Source: Halomonas halodenitrificans DSM 735 (GTDB lineage Bacteria > Pseudomonadota > Gammaproteobacteria > Pseudomonadales > Halomonadaceae). Taken from it: a DNA stretch of 64,000 nt. Below, piece after piece: positions 16,339 through 25,446 of the stretch. The notes beneath the pieces were generated by a model. The model saw nothing but the letters and a program-made list of their open reading frames with translations. It ran no database searches and had not been told where the DNA came from. The DNA is taken from assembly GCF_000620045.1 (NCBI RefSeq), contig NZ_KK211060.1, forward strand, positions 32,987-96,986. Reading direction: 5' to 3'. The position numbers and the translations under genes are program-made. Numbering within the stretch: position 1 is the stretch's first letter; every line of letters starts with the position of its first letter.

Positions 16339-17291
16339 GGCTCGCCGCCTCCCTCACGCCCGGCGCCGACGATGCGGCGCAGCGAGATCTCGCCCACTGG
16401 CTGGTCGTCGCCATCCACCACCGCCAGGCGCTCGGCGTGCTCGCGAAACATCACCGCCAGGGCCTGGTGCAGAGTGGCCTCGCGAGACACCCGGGCCGGG
16501 GGCATCGGACGCGTCGCCAGGGGCAGCATCCGCTCGCCGACCCGGGTGATGGCGGCCGCCTTGAGGCCCCGGTCATCGCCGCCCAGCAGCGATGCCACGA
16601 AGTCGTCCGCCGGCGCGCGAAGCAGCTCCAGGGGCCCGCCCTGCTGAACGATGCGCCCGGCGTTCATCACCACCAGCCGGTCGGCCAGGGCCAGGGCCTC
16701 GTCCATGTCGTGGGTCACGAAGACGATGGTCTTCTGCAGGCGTGCCTGCAGGTCACGCAGCTCGGCCTGCAGCCCCTCCCGGGTGATCGGGTCCAGGGCG
16801 CCGAAGGGCTCATCCATCAGCAGGATATCCGGGTCCGCCGCCAGCGCCCGGGCCACGCCCACCCGCTGAGCCTGGCCCCCGGAGAGCTGGGCCGGATACT
16901 TGGCGGCAAACTGCTCGACCGGCAGGCCCAGCAGCAGCATCAGCTCCTCGACGCGCTCGGCGACCCGGGCGGCCGGCCACTTGAGCAACCGCGGCACCAG
17001 GCCGATATTGCGGGCCACCGTCCAGTGCGGGAAGAGCCCGGTGCTCTGGATGGCATAGCCGATCCGCCGGCGCAGCAGGCGCCCGTCGAACTCCCGGATG
17101 GGGCGGCCCTCGATATGGATCTCGCCGCCATCGTGCTCGATCAGGCGATTGATCATGCGCAGGGTGGTGGACTTGCCGCAGCCCGAGGTGCCCACCAGGG
17201 CGCACAGCTCGCCGCGTTCCACCGTCAGGGAGATGGCGTCCACCGCCGTCTCGCTGCCGAAACGCTTGGTGACGCTCTTGAGCTCGATCAT
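16335..17291 (-). CDS. yehX: Osmoprotectant ABC transporter ATPase (YehX/OpuCA type)
   Basis: A 318-residue ATPase with Walker A GTSGCGKST (about 34-42), signature LSGGQAQRVGVARAL, Walker B ILLMDEPFGALD and the switch His in FVTHD. The C-terminal 80 residues form a degraded CBS-like region (LPLATRPMPPARVSREATLHQALAVMFREHAERLAVVDGDDQPVGEISLRRIV), which in the OpuA/OpuC family senses ionic strength. Starts and stops overlap with both neighbours by 4 bases, so the transporter genes are translationally coupled. Confidence 0.9.
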   Translation of the reverse strand: MIELKSVTKRFGSETAVDAISLTVERGELCALVGTSGCGKSTTLRMINRLIEHDGGEIHIEGRPIREFDGRLLRRRIGYAIQSTGLFPHWTVARNIGLVPRLLKWPAARVAERVEELMLLLGLPVEQFAAKYPAQLSGGQAQRVGVARALAADPDILLMDEPFGALDPITREGLQAELRDLQARLQKTIVFVTHDMDEALALADRLVVMNAGRIVQQGGPLELLRAPADDFVASLLGGDDRGLKAAAITRVGERMLPLATRPMPPARVSREATLHQALAVMFREHAERLAVVDGDDQPVGEISLRRIVGAGREGGGEP

Positions 17292-18469
17292 GGGCTGGCT
17301 CCTGTGGTCTGACCGTTGCGGTGATCCAGGCGCCGGGAGAGCGCGCCCAGCAGCGCATCGACGGCCAGGGCCATGGCCAGGATCGGCAGGGCGCCGAGCA
17401 GCACCAGATCCATGGCCGCCTGGCCCAGCCCCTGGAAGATAAAGGTGCCCAGGCCCCCGGCCCCGATCAGGGCGGCGACGGCGGTCAGGCCGATGGCCTG
17501 GACGGAGGTGATGCGCACACCCTCCAGCACCACCGGCAGCGCCAGCGGCAGGCGCACCTGGCGAAACACCTGGCCGCGGCTCATGCCCATGCCGCGCGCC
17601 GCCTCCAGCACGCCGGGGTCCACCTCGGAGAGGGCAACGAAGGTGTTGCGCACCATGGGCAGCAGGCTATAGCCCAGCAGGGCCAGAAAGGCCGGCGCCC
17701 AGCCGATGCCGCTGACACCCAGCGCCGCGAGCCACTCGACCCTGGCCGACAGCCAGGCCAGCGGCGCCAGCAGCAGGCCGAACAGCGCCAGGCTGGGAAT
17801 CGTCTGCAGGAAGTTGAGCAGCGCAAAGCCGAGACGCTCGACGCGGGGATTCTGGCGCATGGCCAGGGCGATGGCCGCCCCCAGCAGCAGGCTCGTGCCC
17901 ACGGCCCCGCCCACCAGCAGCAGGTGCTGGACCAGCGCCTCGACGAAGGCCTCTCCTCGGCCCCTGAACTCCTGCCAGAGCGCCAGCGACTCGAGCCAGG
18001 GGGCCGTCAGCCACCAGGCGCCCAGCACCGGTAGTAGCCAAAGCCCCAGCTGCCAGCCGGCGAGGGCCAGGCGTGTCCGCAACTCGACCAGCAGCAGCGA
18101 GAGCCAGAACAGCGCAAGCCACCCGGCCGCTCCAATGCCGAGCCTCGCCTGGGGCAGTTCGGGGTCGAGGTGGCGCTGCGCCATCAGCGCCAGCCAGAGC
18201 GGCAGGGCCATCAGCAGCAACAGCGTCAGGGCCAGGGCCGCATAATAGGCGAGCCGGCCGGGCCGCCAGGCCACGACCGCCAGCCCCAGCAGCGGCAGGC
18301 AGCTGGCCACCGTCAGCGGCCAGCCCAGGGCCTCAGGCAGCGAGTAGGCCGTGCCCGGCACGATCCGGTTGGGGGCGATACTGCCCAGTGGCAGCCACAG
18401 CCAACAGGCCAGCGCCGCCAGTGACAGCATCAACACCACAGGATTGGAGGGCGCCTCCCTGCGCAACAC
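17288..18469 (-). CDS. yehY: Osmoprotectant ABC transporter permease (YehY type)
   Basis: A 393-residue permease, long for the class because several N-terminal helices (residues 1 to about 175) precede the core BPD_transp domain. The E. coli YehY protein has the same extension. The coupling motif is VDPGVLEAARGMGMSRGQVFRQVRLPLALPVVLEGVR. It begins 4 bases after the osmF stop and overlaps yehX. It pairs with YehW to form a heterodimeric channel. Confidence 0.87.
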   Translation of the reverse strand: MLRREAPSNPVVLMLSLAALACWLWLPLGSIAPNRIVPGTAYSLPEALGWPLTVASCLPLLGLAVVAWRPGRLAYYAALALTLLLLMALPLWLALMAQRHLDPELPQARLGIGAAGWLALFWLSLLLVELRTRLALAGWQLGLWLLPVLGAWWLTAPWLESLALWQEFRGRGEAFVEALVQHLLLVGGAVGTSLLLGAAIALAMRQNPRVERLGFALLNFLQTIPSLALFGLLLAPLAWLSARVEWLAALGVSGIGWAPAFLALLGYSLLPMVRNTFVALSEVDPGVLEAARGMGMSRGQVFRQVRLPLALPVVLEGVRITSVQAIGLTAVAALIGAGGLGTFIFQGLGQAAMDLVLLGALPILAMALAVDALLGALSRRLDHRNGQTTGASP

Positions 18470-18473
18470 GCGG

Positions 18474-19385
18474 TTACTCCTTCAGGCTAGACAGGAAGTC
18501 GGCGGCGACATCGGCCGGGGGACGCCCGTTGACCGCCACGTCACCGTTGAGGCGCTGCAGGGTATCGAGATCCAGCGCCGCGAAGACCGGCGCCAGCAGC
18601 TCCTCGACCTCCGGCCAGGCCGCCAGCACCTCGTCACGCACCACCGGGGCCGGCTGGTAGACCGGCTGCACGCCCAGGGTATCCTCCAGCACCATCAGGT
18701 CCAGTGCCTTGAGGCCGCCGTCGGTGCCGTAGGTCATGGCCGCATTCACCCCACTGGTCTGCTGGGCGGCGGCGCGCATGGTGGAAGCGGTATTGCCTCC
18801 GGAGAGCACCAGCAGCTGGTCGTCATTCAGCGCGAAGCCATAGGCCGCCTGGAAGGCGGGCAGCGCCTGCTCGGATTCGACGAACTCGGCGCTGGCGGCC
18901 AGCTTGAAGGTCTCGCCCTGCTCCAGGTAGCTGGTCAGATCCTCCAGGGTGGTCAAGTCGTGCTCCCTGGCCAGCTCGCCGCGCACGCTGATCGCCCAGG
19001 TATTGTTGGCCGGGGCCGGCGCCAGCCAGGTCAGGCCATTCTCGGCATCCCGCTCGCGCACCGTCTCATAGGCGGCCCGGGGGTCGTGCCAGGCGTCGTT
19101 GTCGGTCATGTCGAAGAAGAAGGCCCCGTTGCCGGTGTACTCGGGGTAGAGGTCGATCTCACCGGCCAGCAGCGCCTCGCGCACGATGCTGGTGGCGCCC
19201 AGCTGCAGCCGCTCCTCCACCTCGACGCCGCCGGCCTCGAGGCGCTGAATGATCAACTCGCCCAGCACCGAGCCCTCGGTATCGATCTTGGAGGAGACCG
19301 TGACCGGCTCCTGGGCCTGCAGCGGCGTGGCGCCAAGCGACACGGCGGTGGCGACGGCGGCGAGGGAAAACAGGGGACGTTGCAT
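18474..19385 (-). CDS. osmF: Osmoprotectant-binding periplasmic protein (OsmF/YehZ)
   Basis: A 303-residue OpuAC-family binding protein with a clear signal peptide (MQRPLFSLAAVATAVSLGATPLQA, cut about residue 24). The mature chain has VSSKIDTEGSVLGELI, LGATSIVREALLAGEIDLYPEYTGNGAFFF and a late GVNAAMTYGTDGGLKALDL segment, the usual ligand-cage regions. It is the first gene of osmF-yehYXW. Its promoter must overlap the start of the divergent DUF1853 gene, which begins fewer than 100 bases away. Confidence 0.88.
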   Translation of the reverse strand: MQRPLFSLAAVATAVSLGATPLQAQEPVTVSSKIDTEGSVLGELIIQRLEAGGVEVEERLQLGATSIVREALLAGEIDLYPEYTGNGAFFFDMTDNDAWHDPRAAYETVRERDAENGLTWLAPAPANNTWAISVRGELAREHDLTTLEDLTSYLEQGETFKLAASAEFVESEQALPAFQAAYGFALNDDQLLVLSGGNTASTMRAAAQQTSGVNAAMTYGTDGGLKALDLMVLEDTLGVQPVYQPAPVVRDEVLAAWPEVEELLAPVFAALDLDTLQRLNGDVAVNGRPPADVAADFLSSLKE

Positions 19386-19481
19386 GGCGGAATACCACCC
19401 GACGGATCATGAATGTACCCTGAGTATAAGGAAACCCGGGAATACCTGCAGCACGCCACCGCCAACGCACAGGATACTGGC

Positions 19482-20453
19482 ATGTTCACCGACGCAACGC
19501 CCCTGCTGGATCGCTGCCACCACCCGCTGGTGCGCGATCTGGCGTGGCTGCTGCTGGCCCCCGACCTGATCGCCATGCCCTGGCCGGGACGCCCGAGCCG
19601 GGGGGTCCTGGGCCTGGCCGATGACGACCGTGTCGCCGGCTGGCTGGATGAGCTGGAGACCTGGCCCCAGGCGCTCGAGGACCATGTCGGCGGCACGCTA
19701 CAAGGCCGCATGGGGCTCTATCACGAGCGACTCTGGCAGTTCCTGCTCGCCATGGCGCCCGGCACGGAGCTGCTGGCCCATAACCTGCGCATCATGGACG
19801 GCAGGATCACCCTCGGCGAGCTCGACCTGCTCTATCGACGCCACGGTGAGGCGTCGATCATCCATCTCGAGGTGGCCATCAAGTTCTACCTGGGGCTGGC
19901 AGAGGGGCCTAGCGACGACCGCGCCCAGGCCCGCTGGATCGGCCCCGGCGGCGCCGACAGCCTGGCCGGCAAGCGCGAGCACCTGCATCGCCACCAGCTG
20001 CGGATGACCGAGCGGCCCGAGACCCGGGAGGCCATCGGGGCCACGCTGGGAGCGCGCGCCCCCTCGACCGCGACGCTATCGGCGCCAAGCAGCCGGGTCG
20101 CCATTCCCGGCGTACTCTTCGCTCCCTGGCACCACCCCCTGCCGCCGCCACGCGAGGCAACGCCCGACCATCTGCGGGGCCTCTGGCTGCACTGGCGCGA
20201 TTGGTATCGCTATCGCCACGGCCTGCCTCGCGGCACCCGGGGCATCAGGCTTGGCAAGCCCCACTGGCTCGCCCTGCCCCGGCCCGAGCGTCTGCTGGCG
20301 CTGCGTGAACTCGACACCCAGCTTATCGCCTATTTCCGCACGCCTGCCGCGCCATTGCAGATCGTCCTGTGGCACCCCGAGGCCGGCTGGCGACGCGTGT
20401 TTATCGTCGCCGACGACTGGCCCCGGCAGATCCCCCTCCCGCCGAGGACATAG
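19482..20453 (+). CDS. DUF1853 family protein
   Basis: A 323-residue cytoplasmic protein of the uncharacterised DUF1853 family, recognised by HPLVRDLAWLLLAPDLI near the start, ELDLLYRRHGEASIIHLEVAIKFYLG in the middle and the C-terminal KPHWLALPRPERLLALRELD. Acidic and Lys residues in the IHLEVAIKFYL motif recall a PD-(D/E)XK-like core, but no function is established. ATG 19482 with AGGAT upstream is chosen; an in-frame ATG at 19413 would overlap the osmF promoter. Decayed copies of its 3' end occur at 29343-29707 and 31560-31646. Confidence 0.75.
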   Translation: MFTDATPLLDRCHHPLVRDLAWLLLAPDLIAMPWPGRPSRGVLGLADDDRVAGWLDELETWPQALEDHVGGTLQGRMGLYHERLWQFLLAMAPGTELLAHNLRIMDGRITLGELDLLYRRHGEASIIHLEVAIKFYLGLAEGPSDDRAQARWIGPGGADSLAGKREHLHRHQLRMTERPETREAIGATLGARAPSTATLSAPSSRVAIPGVLFAPWHHPLPPPREATPDHLRGLWLHWRDWYRYRHGLPRGTRGIRLGKPHWLALPRPERLLALRELDTQLIAYFRTPAAPLQIVLWHPEAGWRRVFIVADDWPRQIPLPPRT

Positions 20454-20879
20454 ACTCGGATTCATCGCCATTTCCCCTGTCGAGCCTTCGACAGGCTGTT
20501 CCTCGGGCCGGGCAGCGCCACGATTCCTTGTATACAAGGCCAACTTCCCTTACCGCCACGATTTATTGATACACATCATCTCCGCTTCAGATCACGCTGT
20601 ACCAGCACCGATCTGCCCTATACCACCGGTATACAACGGCTATAATTCCAGGCGAAATGCCTAGTCAAGCCAAGGTGGCCGAATACGCCATCCATCTTCC
20701 CTGACAGCCGCACTCCTCCTGGCACGACATCCGTCCCTGCTCCGGTGCAACGCGGTAACCGGCCACCCGGTTTATTAGATGTCAGTTCTTGATTAGCAAA
20801 CGTTATAAAAGGCCGTGATATGCGTTTCATCGCCGCTGCGGTTCCATGGCCGGCGATGGCCCTTGATGAGGAGAGAACC
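20454..20879 (+). promoter_or_regulatory. Leader and control region of the molybdoenzyme operon
   Basis: No gene is supported in these 426 bases. It contains an 8-bp stem (CCTGTCGA-GCCT-TCGACAGG, 20477-20496) that may end the DUF1853 transcript, a palindrome at 20526-20539, a TATAAT at 20641-20646 with a second GTATAC core just upstream (20629-20634), and a long leader before the alpha-subunit gene. No convincing -35 box was found, so an activator-dependent promoter is possible. A second AT-rich stretch with TATAAA near 20810 could be another -10 element. Confidence 0.5.
20526..20539. promoter_or_regulatory. GTATAC palindrome, GntR-like operator candidate
   Basis: CCTTGTATACAAGG is a perfect 14-bp palindrome with a TTGTATACAA core, the form bound by many FCD-type GntR regulators. 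A second, less symmetrical GTATAC core lies 99 bp downstream at 20629-20634, between the expected -35 and -10 positions. The GntR gene at 2230 is an FCD member but is unlinked. Confidence 0.5.
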
Positions 20880-23651
20880 ATGGGGATGTGGAAGCTTAAG
20901 CGTCGCGATTTCCTGAAGGGGCTGGGCATCACCGGCACCGGCGCCATGCTCAGCGGCAATGTCTGGGCGCTCAACCGCCTGGAGCCCATCAACGACACCC
21001 TGGCCACCGAGTATCCCTACCGCGGCTGGGAAGATCTCTACCGCAACGAGTGGACCTGGGACAGCGTCGGCCATGCGGCCCACTGCATCAACTGCATGGG
21101 CAACTGTGCCTGGAACGTCTATGTAAAGGACGGCATCGTCATTCGCGAGGAGCAGATCGCCAAGTACCCCCAGGTCAACCCCAACATCCCTGACGCCAAC
21201 CCGCGTGGCTGCCAGAAAGGCGCCATCCACTCCACGTCGATGTACGAGGCCGACCGCCTGCGCTATCCGTTGAAACGGGCGGGCGAGCGCGGCGAGGGCA
21301 AGTGGCAGCGCATCTCCTGGGACCAGGCCACCGAGGAGGTCGCCGACAAGATCATCGATATCTTCGAGAAGCATGGCCCCGGCAAGCTCAAGACTCACCA
21401 GGGGTCCGGCAACCAGACCATGGTGCGCCAGTCCGGGCCCGCCCGCTTTGCCGCCCTGGTGGGTGGCATTCAGCTCGACGGCTTCACCGTGGTGGGCGAC
21501 CTGTTGACCGGTGCCCATCTGGCCTACGGCAACCCGCTGGAGAGCTTCACCTCGGACGCCTGGTTCGATGCCGACTACATCATGCTCGGCATGATCAACC
21601 CCAACGCCACCCGCATCCCGGATGCCCACTACATCTGGGAAGCCAAGTACAACGGCGCACGCATCACCAGCACGGCACCGGACTACAACCCCAGCGCCAT
21701 TCACACCGACCTGTGGATGCCGATCAATCAGGGCACCGACCCGTTCCTGGCCATGTCGCTGGTGAACGTCATCATCGAAGAGAACCTGTTTAAACCCGCC
21801 TTCATGAAGGAGCAGACCGACCTGCCGATGCTGGTACGCCTCGACGACGGCCAGCTGCTGCGCGAAAAGGACCGGGTGGAAGGCGGTTCCGACGAGGTGT
21901 TCTACCACTGGGACCTGAACAGCGGCCAGGCGGTAAGGGCCAAGGGCTCCATGGGCGATGATGACAAGACCCTGAAGCTGGGTGACGTGGACCCGGCCAT
22001 CGAAGGCGAGTTCGAGGTCGACGGCATCGCGGTCACCACGGTCTTCGAGCAGGTCAAGCGCGAGGCGGCCAAGTTCACCCCCGAGTCGACCTTCGAGACC
22101 ACCAACATCCACCCCGATGTCGTTCGCCGGGAGGCCCGCCACCTGGCCGAGGCCCACAAGGCGATCATCATGCTCGGCTATATCACGTCGAGCTATTCCA
22201 ACTGCCTGTACACCTGCTGGGGCTACGCGCTGACGCTGGCACTGACCGGCCATGGCGGTCGCACCGGCGGCCTCGACACCTCCTGGGTGGTGTGGAACCA
22301 CCCGCGCTGGACGGAACTGGCCGGCTTCGAGGGCAAGAAATCGGCTCGCCTGGAGCCGGGTGGCCTGGGCGAGTTCCTGCGCGGCGGAATGATGGAGGGC
22401 GCCCGCAATCACTTCGATAACGCCAAGCTCAAGGAGCGCGTCGGCTTCGACCTCGACGAGATGGAAGAGATGATGGACGAGTCCATCGAGAAGGGCTGGA
22501 TGCCCTACCATGGCGAGATCAAGGGCATGATCGCCATTGCGGACAACACCTTCCGCCGCAACAAGATGTCACACAAGTACCGCGAGGAGCATCTGCGCCA
22601 GGCGGAAGAGCTGTACGTGAACATCAACGTGCGCATGGACTCCACCGCGGAGTGGGCCGACTACGTGCTGCCGGCGGCCAGTCATTATGAGGCGTGGGAT
22701 ATCCGCACCCAGGGGTATCACCGCTTCGCCAATGTCTTTACCCAGTCGGTTCCGCCGGTGGGTGAGTCAAAGCCGGACTGGGAAATCATGGCGCTGCTCA
22801 CCCGGAAGATTCAGGAAAGGGCCATCGCTCGTGGCATCGGCCCGATCCAGGATGGTGACGTTACCCGTGACCTGCACACCATTCATGATGACTTCACGCG
22901 CCAGGGCACGCTGAACACGGATTATGACGTGCTCAAGCACATCATCGAGGATTCGCCGGAGTTTGGGGGGGTAAGCCTGGAAGAGGCCGCCGAACGCGGC
23001 TTTATCGTGATGAACGAGCACGCGGGACTGAATCAGCCGCTCGAGGCGGACAGGGCCTATGATCCGTTCACCGCCCAGACCGATGGCAAGAAGCCCTACG
23101 ACACCCTGACCGGACGCATCACCTTCTACTGCGACCACCCCTGGTTCAAGAAGCTGAATTCCACCGTGCCCACGGCACGCCTGTTCGCGGGACCCGAGGC
23201 GTCCAACTACCCGTTGAAGTTCTACTCGCCGCACTCCCGCTGGGCGATTCACTCCAACTGGCGCAGCAACAAGTACCTGCTGCGCCTACAGCGTGGCGAA
23301 CCCAATATCTATATCAACCCCAGGCTGGCCGAGCAGAAAGGGATCCAGGACGGTGACACGGTGCGGCTCTTCAACGGCAACGGGGACTTCTTTGCCCAGG
23401 CCAAGTTCTACCCGAGCCTTCCGGCAGACTCGATCATGATGGAGCACGGCTGGGAGCCGCATCAGTATATCCATCGCCGCAACATGAACGTCTCCCACGC
23501 CGTGTTCCTGCAACCGCTGGAGCTGGCGGGTGGCTGGGGACACCTGAAGTTCATCTATGCCATGTGGAATGCCAACCAGCATATCCATGAGTCCAGCTAC
23601 GACATCGAGCTGGCCAAGGCCGAAGACATCACTGACCCGCGGGCCGTTTAA
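20880..23651 (+). CDS. Type II DMSO-reductase-family molybdoenzyme, catalytic alpha subunit
   Basis: A 923-residue bis-MGD oxidoreductase with a twin-arginine signal (LKRRDFLKGLG, about residues 5 to 15). The N-terminal Fe-S ligands are H68, C72, C76 and C111 (HCINCMGNC), the H-x3-C-x3-C pattern of NarG, SerA, ClrA, DdhA and EbdA. D207 in GDLLTGAHLAYG is the likely Asp ligand of molybdenum. The order of genes (alpha, beta, chaperone, gamma) matches selenate, chlorate and dimethylsulfide enzymes. The substrate cannot be read from the sequence. ATG 20880 with GAGGAG upstream is the start; an in-frame ATG 60 bases earlier would bury the Tat motif. Confidence 0.9.
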   Translation: MGMWKLKRRDFLKGLGITGTGAMLSGNVWALNRLEPINDTLATEYPYRGWEDLYRNEWTWDSVGHAAHCINCMGNCAWNVYVKDGIVIREEQIAKYPQVNPNIPDANPRGCQKGAIHSTSMYEADRLRYPLKRAGERGEGKWQRISWDQATEEVADKIIDIFEKHGPGKLKTHQGSGNQTMVRQSGPARFAALVGGIQLDGFTVVGDLLTGAHLAYGNPLESFTSDAWFDADYIMLGMINPNATRIPDAHYIWEAKYNGARITSTAPDYNPSAIHTDLWMPINQGTDPFLAMSLVNVIIEENLFKPAFMKEQTDLPMLVRLDDGQLLREKDRVEGGSDEVFYHWDLNSGQAVRAKGSMGDDDKTLKLGDVDPAIEGEFEVDGIAVTTVFEQVKREAAKFTPESTFETTNIHPDVVRREARHLAEAHKAIIMLGYITSSYSNCLYTCWGYALTLALTGHGGRTGGLDTSWVVWNHPRWTELAGFEGKKSARLEPGGLGEFLRGGMMEGARNHFDNAKLKERVGFDLDEMEEMMDESIEKGWMPYHGEIKGMIAIADNTFRRNKMSHKYREEHLRQAEELYVNINVRMDSTAEWADYVLPAASHYEAWDIRTQGYHRFANVFTQSVPPVGESKPDWEIMALLTRKIQERAIARGIGPIQDGDVTRDLHTIHDDFTRQGTLNTDYDVLKHIIEDSPEFGGVSLEEAAERGFIVMNEHAGLNQPLEADRAYDPFTAQTDGKKPYDTLTGRITFYCDHPWFKKLNSTVPTARLFAGPEASNYPLKFYSPHSRWAIHSNWRSNKYLLRLQRGEPNIYINPRLAEQKGIQDGDTVRLFNGNGDFFAQAKFYPSLPADSIMMEHGWEPHQYIHRRNMNVSHAVFLQPLELAGGWGHLKFIYAMWNANQHIHESSYDIELAKAEDITDPRAV

Positions 23652-23663
23652 GAGGAGATCGTC

Positions 23664-24644
23664 ATGGCTGTCAAACGCCAACTCAGCATGGTGCTGGATC
23701 TTAACAAGTGCATCGGCTGTCACACCTGCTCCGCGGCCTGCAAGCTGATGTGGACCAACCGCAACGGTCGCGAGTTCATGTACTGGAACAACGTGGAGAC
23801 ACAGCCGGGAGAGGGCTATCCCCGCGACTATCAAAACATGGGCGGCGGCTTCGACAAGGAGGGTGCCCTGCGCCTGGGGCGCCAGCCGAGCCAGGAAGAC
23901 TACGGCATTCCCTGGGAGTACAACTACCAGGAAGCGCTGATGACCGGCACCGACCCCTGGCTGCGTCCCCATGTCAAGCCGACCTGGGGGGCCAACTGGG
24001 ATGAAGACCGGGGCGAGGGTGACTACCCCAACAGCTACTACTTCTACCTGCCTCGCCTGTGCAACCACTGCGACAACCCGGCCTGCCTGGCGGCGTGTTC
24101 ACGCAACGCCATCTACAAGCGTCAGGAAGACGGCATCGTGCTGGTGGACCAGGAGCGCTGCCGCGGCTACCGCTACTGCGTCAACGCCTGCCCCTACAAG
24201 AAGATCTACTTCAACGAGCAGATCTCCAAGTCGGAGAAGTGCATCTTCTGCTATCCGCGTATCGAGAAGGGGCTGCCGACCGCCTGTGCCCAGCAGTGCG
24301 TCGGGCGAATTCGCTGGATCGGTTATCGCGACGACGAGGACGGCCCCATCCATCAGCTGGTGGAGAAGCACAAGGTCGCGCTGCCGCTGCATGCCGAGTG
24401 GGGCACTCAGCCCAATGTCTTCTATGTGCCACCCCTCTCGCCGTCTCGCTACGGTGCCGAGGGCCAGGAGCTGGACGAGTCGCGCATTCCCCTCGGCTAC
24501 CTGGAGAGCCTCTTCGGTCCTCGCGTGGGCGAGGTGCTCGATACCCTGCAGGCCGAGCGCCAGGCCAAGGCCGAGGGACGCGAGAGTGAGCTGATGGACA
24601 CCTTGATCGGCTACAAGCACGCCGAGATGTTCAAGCTGAGCTGA
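23664..24644 (+). CDS. Molybdoenzyme Fe-S beta subunit (NarH/DdhB type)
   Basis: A 326-residue four-cluster ferredoxin-like subunit. Cysteine groups begin at C16 (CIGCHTCSAAC), C133 (CNHCDNPACLAAC), C166 (CRGYRYCVNAC) and C193 (CIFC...CAQQC, to C212). In the third group Y169 replaces the usual cysteine, as Trp does in NarH, which gives a [3Fe-4S] cluster. It has no signal peptide and would be carried to the periplasm with the Tat-tagged alpha subunit, as in DdhAB. It lies 12 bases after the alpha gene and passes electrons between the molybdenum site and the haem subunit. Confidence 0.92.
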   Translation: MAVKRQLSMVLDLNKCIGCHTCSAACKLMWTNRNGREFMYWNNVETQPGEGYPRDYQNMGGGFDKEGALRLGRQPSQEDYGIPWEYNYQEALMTGTDPWLRPHVKPTWGANWDEDRGEGDYPNSYYFYLPRLCNHCDNPACLAACSRNAIYKRQEDGIVLVDQERCRGYRYCVNACPYKKIYFNEQISKSEKCIFCYPRIEKGLPTACAQQCVGRIRWIGYRDDEDGPIHQLVEKHKVALPLHAEWGTQPNVFYVPPLSPSRYGAEGQELDESRIPLGYLESLFGPRVGEVLDTLQAERQAKAEGRESELMDTLIGYKHAEMFKLS

Positions 24645-24658
24645 GACGAGGAGCCCCC

Positions 24659-25399
24659 GTGAGCACACCTTCCCCTACCCCACACACCGACGAGGTCGAG
24701 CGCCTCGTCGCCGCCGAGGCGGTCTACCGCCTGACCGCCGTGCTGTTCGGCTATCCACTGGCCGAGACCCAGCAGGCGCTCGAGAGCGGGCGCCTGCGCG
24801 AGGCACTGACTCCCGCCTGGCAGACCCTGACCGGCGAGTCCTGGCCGGAGCTGCCGGCAAGCCCGGACCTTGCCGCACTGGAGCTCGGCTATATGAGCAC
24901 CTTCGTACAAGGGCAGCGTGGCAAGCCACGAGTGCCGCTGGTGGCCAGCGCCTATTCGGGTCTGCTGGGCGGGCAGACGCCGGGCAGCTTCCTGCTCAAC
25001 GTCCAGGCCTTCTATCGCCATTTCGATCTGCAGGCCGCCCGGGGCGACGAGGGCCATGCCGATGAGCCCGACCACCTGGTGGCCATGCTCGAATTCTGTG
25101 CCCTGCTGTGCCACCTCGAGCACCAGGCGCTGCTGGCCGGGCGTGATCCTGCGCCCTATCAGCGCGCGCAACGCGACTTTATCGCCCGCTATGTGAGACC
25201 GCTGCTGGCGGCCATCCAGGAGCGCTTCAACGCCGAACGAATCGACGCACTCGATCCGACACTGGCGCAACTGATCGCGGTGCTCCCCGGCTGGGTAAAC
25301 GACCGACAGGCGGCGCTGGCCTCCCGAGTCGGCCCCTGCCCGCCCCCCCGTGGTGCCGAGGAACGCTCTGAACTCGATGCCGGCCCGATGTGGGGCTGA
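24659..25399 (+). CDS. Molybdoenzyme assembly chaperone (TorD/NarJ family, delta subunit)
   Basis: A 246-residue mostly helical protein with a GTG start at 24659 behind GACGAGGAG. The TorD/NarJ features are LELGYMSTFVQGQRGKPRVPLVASAYSG and PDHLVAMLEFCALLCHLEHQALLAG, followed by the C-terminal helix bundle. Chaperones of this type hold the alpha subunit until molybdenum cofactor is inserted and proofread its Tat signal. Its place between beta and gamma genes matches the ABDC order of ddh and ser clusters. Confidence 0.85.
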   Translation: MSTPSPTPHTDEVERLVAAEAVYRLTAVLFGYPLAETQQALESGRLREALTPAWQTLTGESWPELPASPDLAALELGYMSTFVQGQRGKPRVPLVASAYSGLLGGQTPGSFLLNVQAFYRHFDLQAARGDEGHADEPDHLVAMLEFCALLCHLEHQALLAGRDPAPYQRAQRDFIARYVRPLLAAIQERFNAERIDALDPTLAQLIAVLPGWVNDRQAALASRVGPCPPPRGAEERSELDAGPMWG

Positions 25400-25446
25400 C
25401 CGGAGGGCACCTACAAGGGCCTGTTCCCCTTACGAGGAGATTTGCC

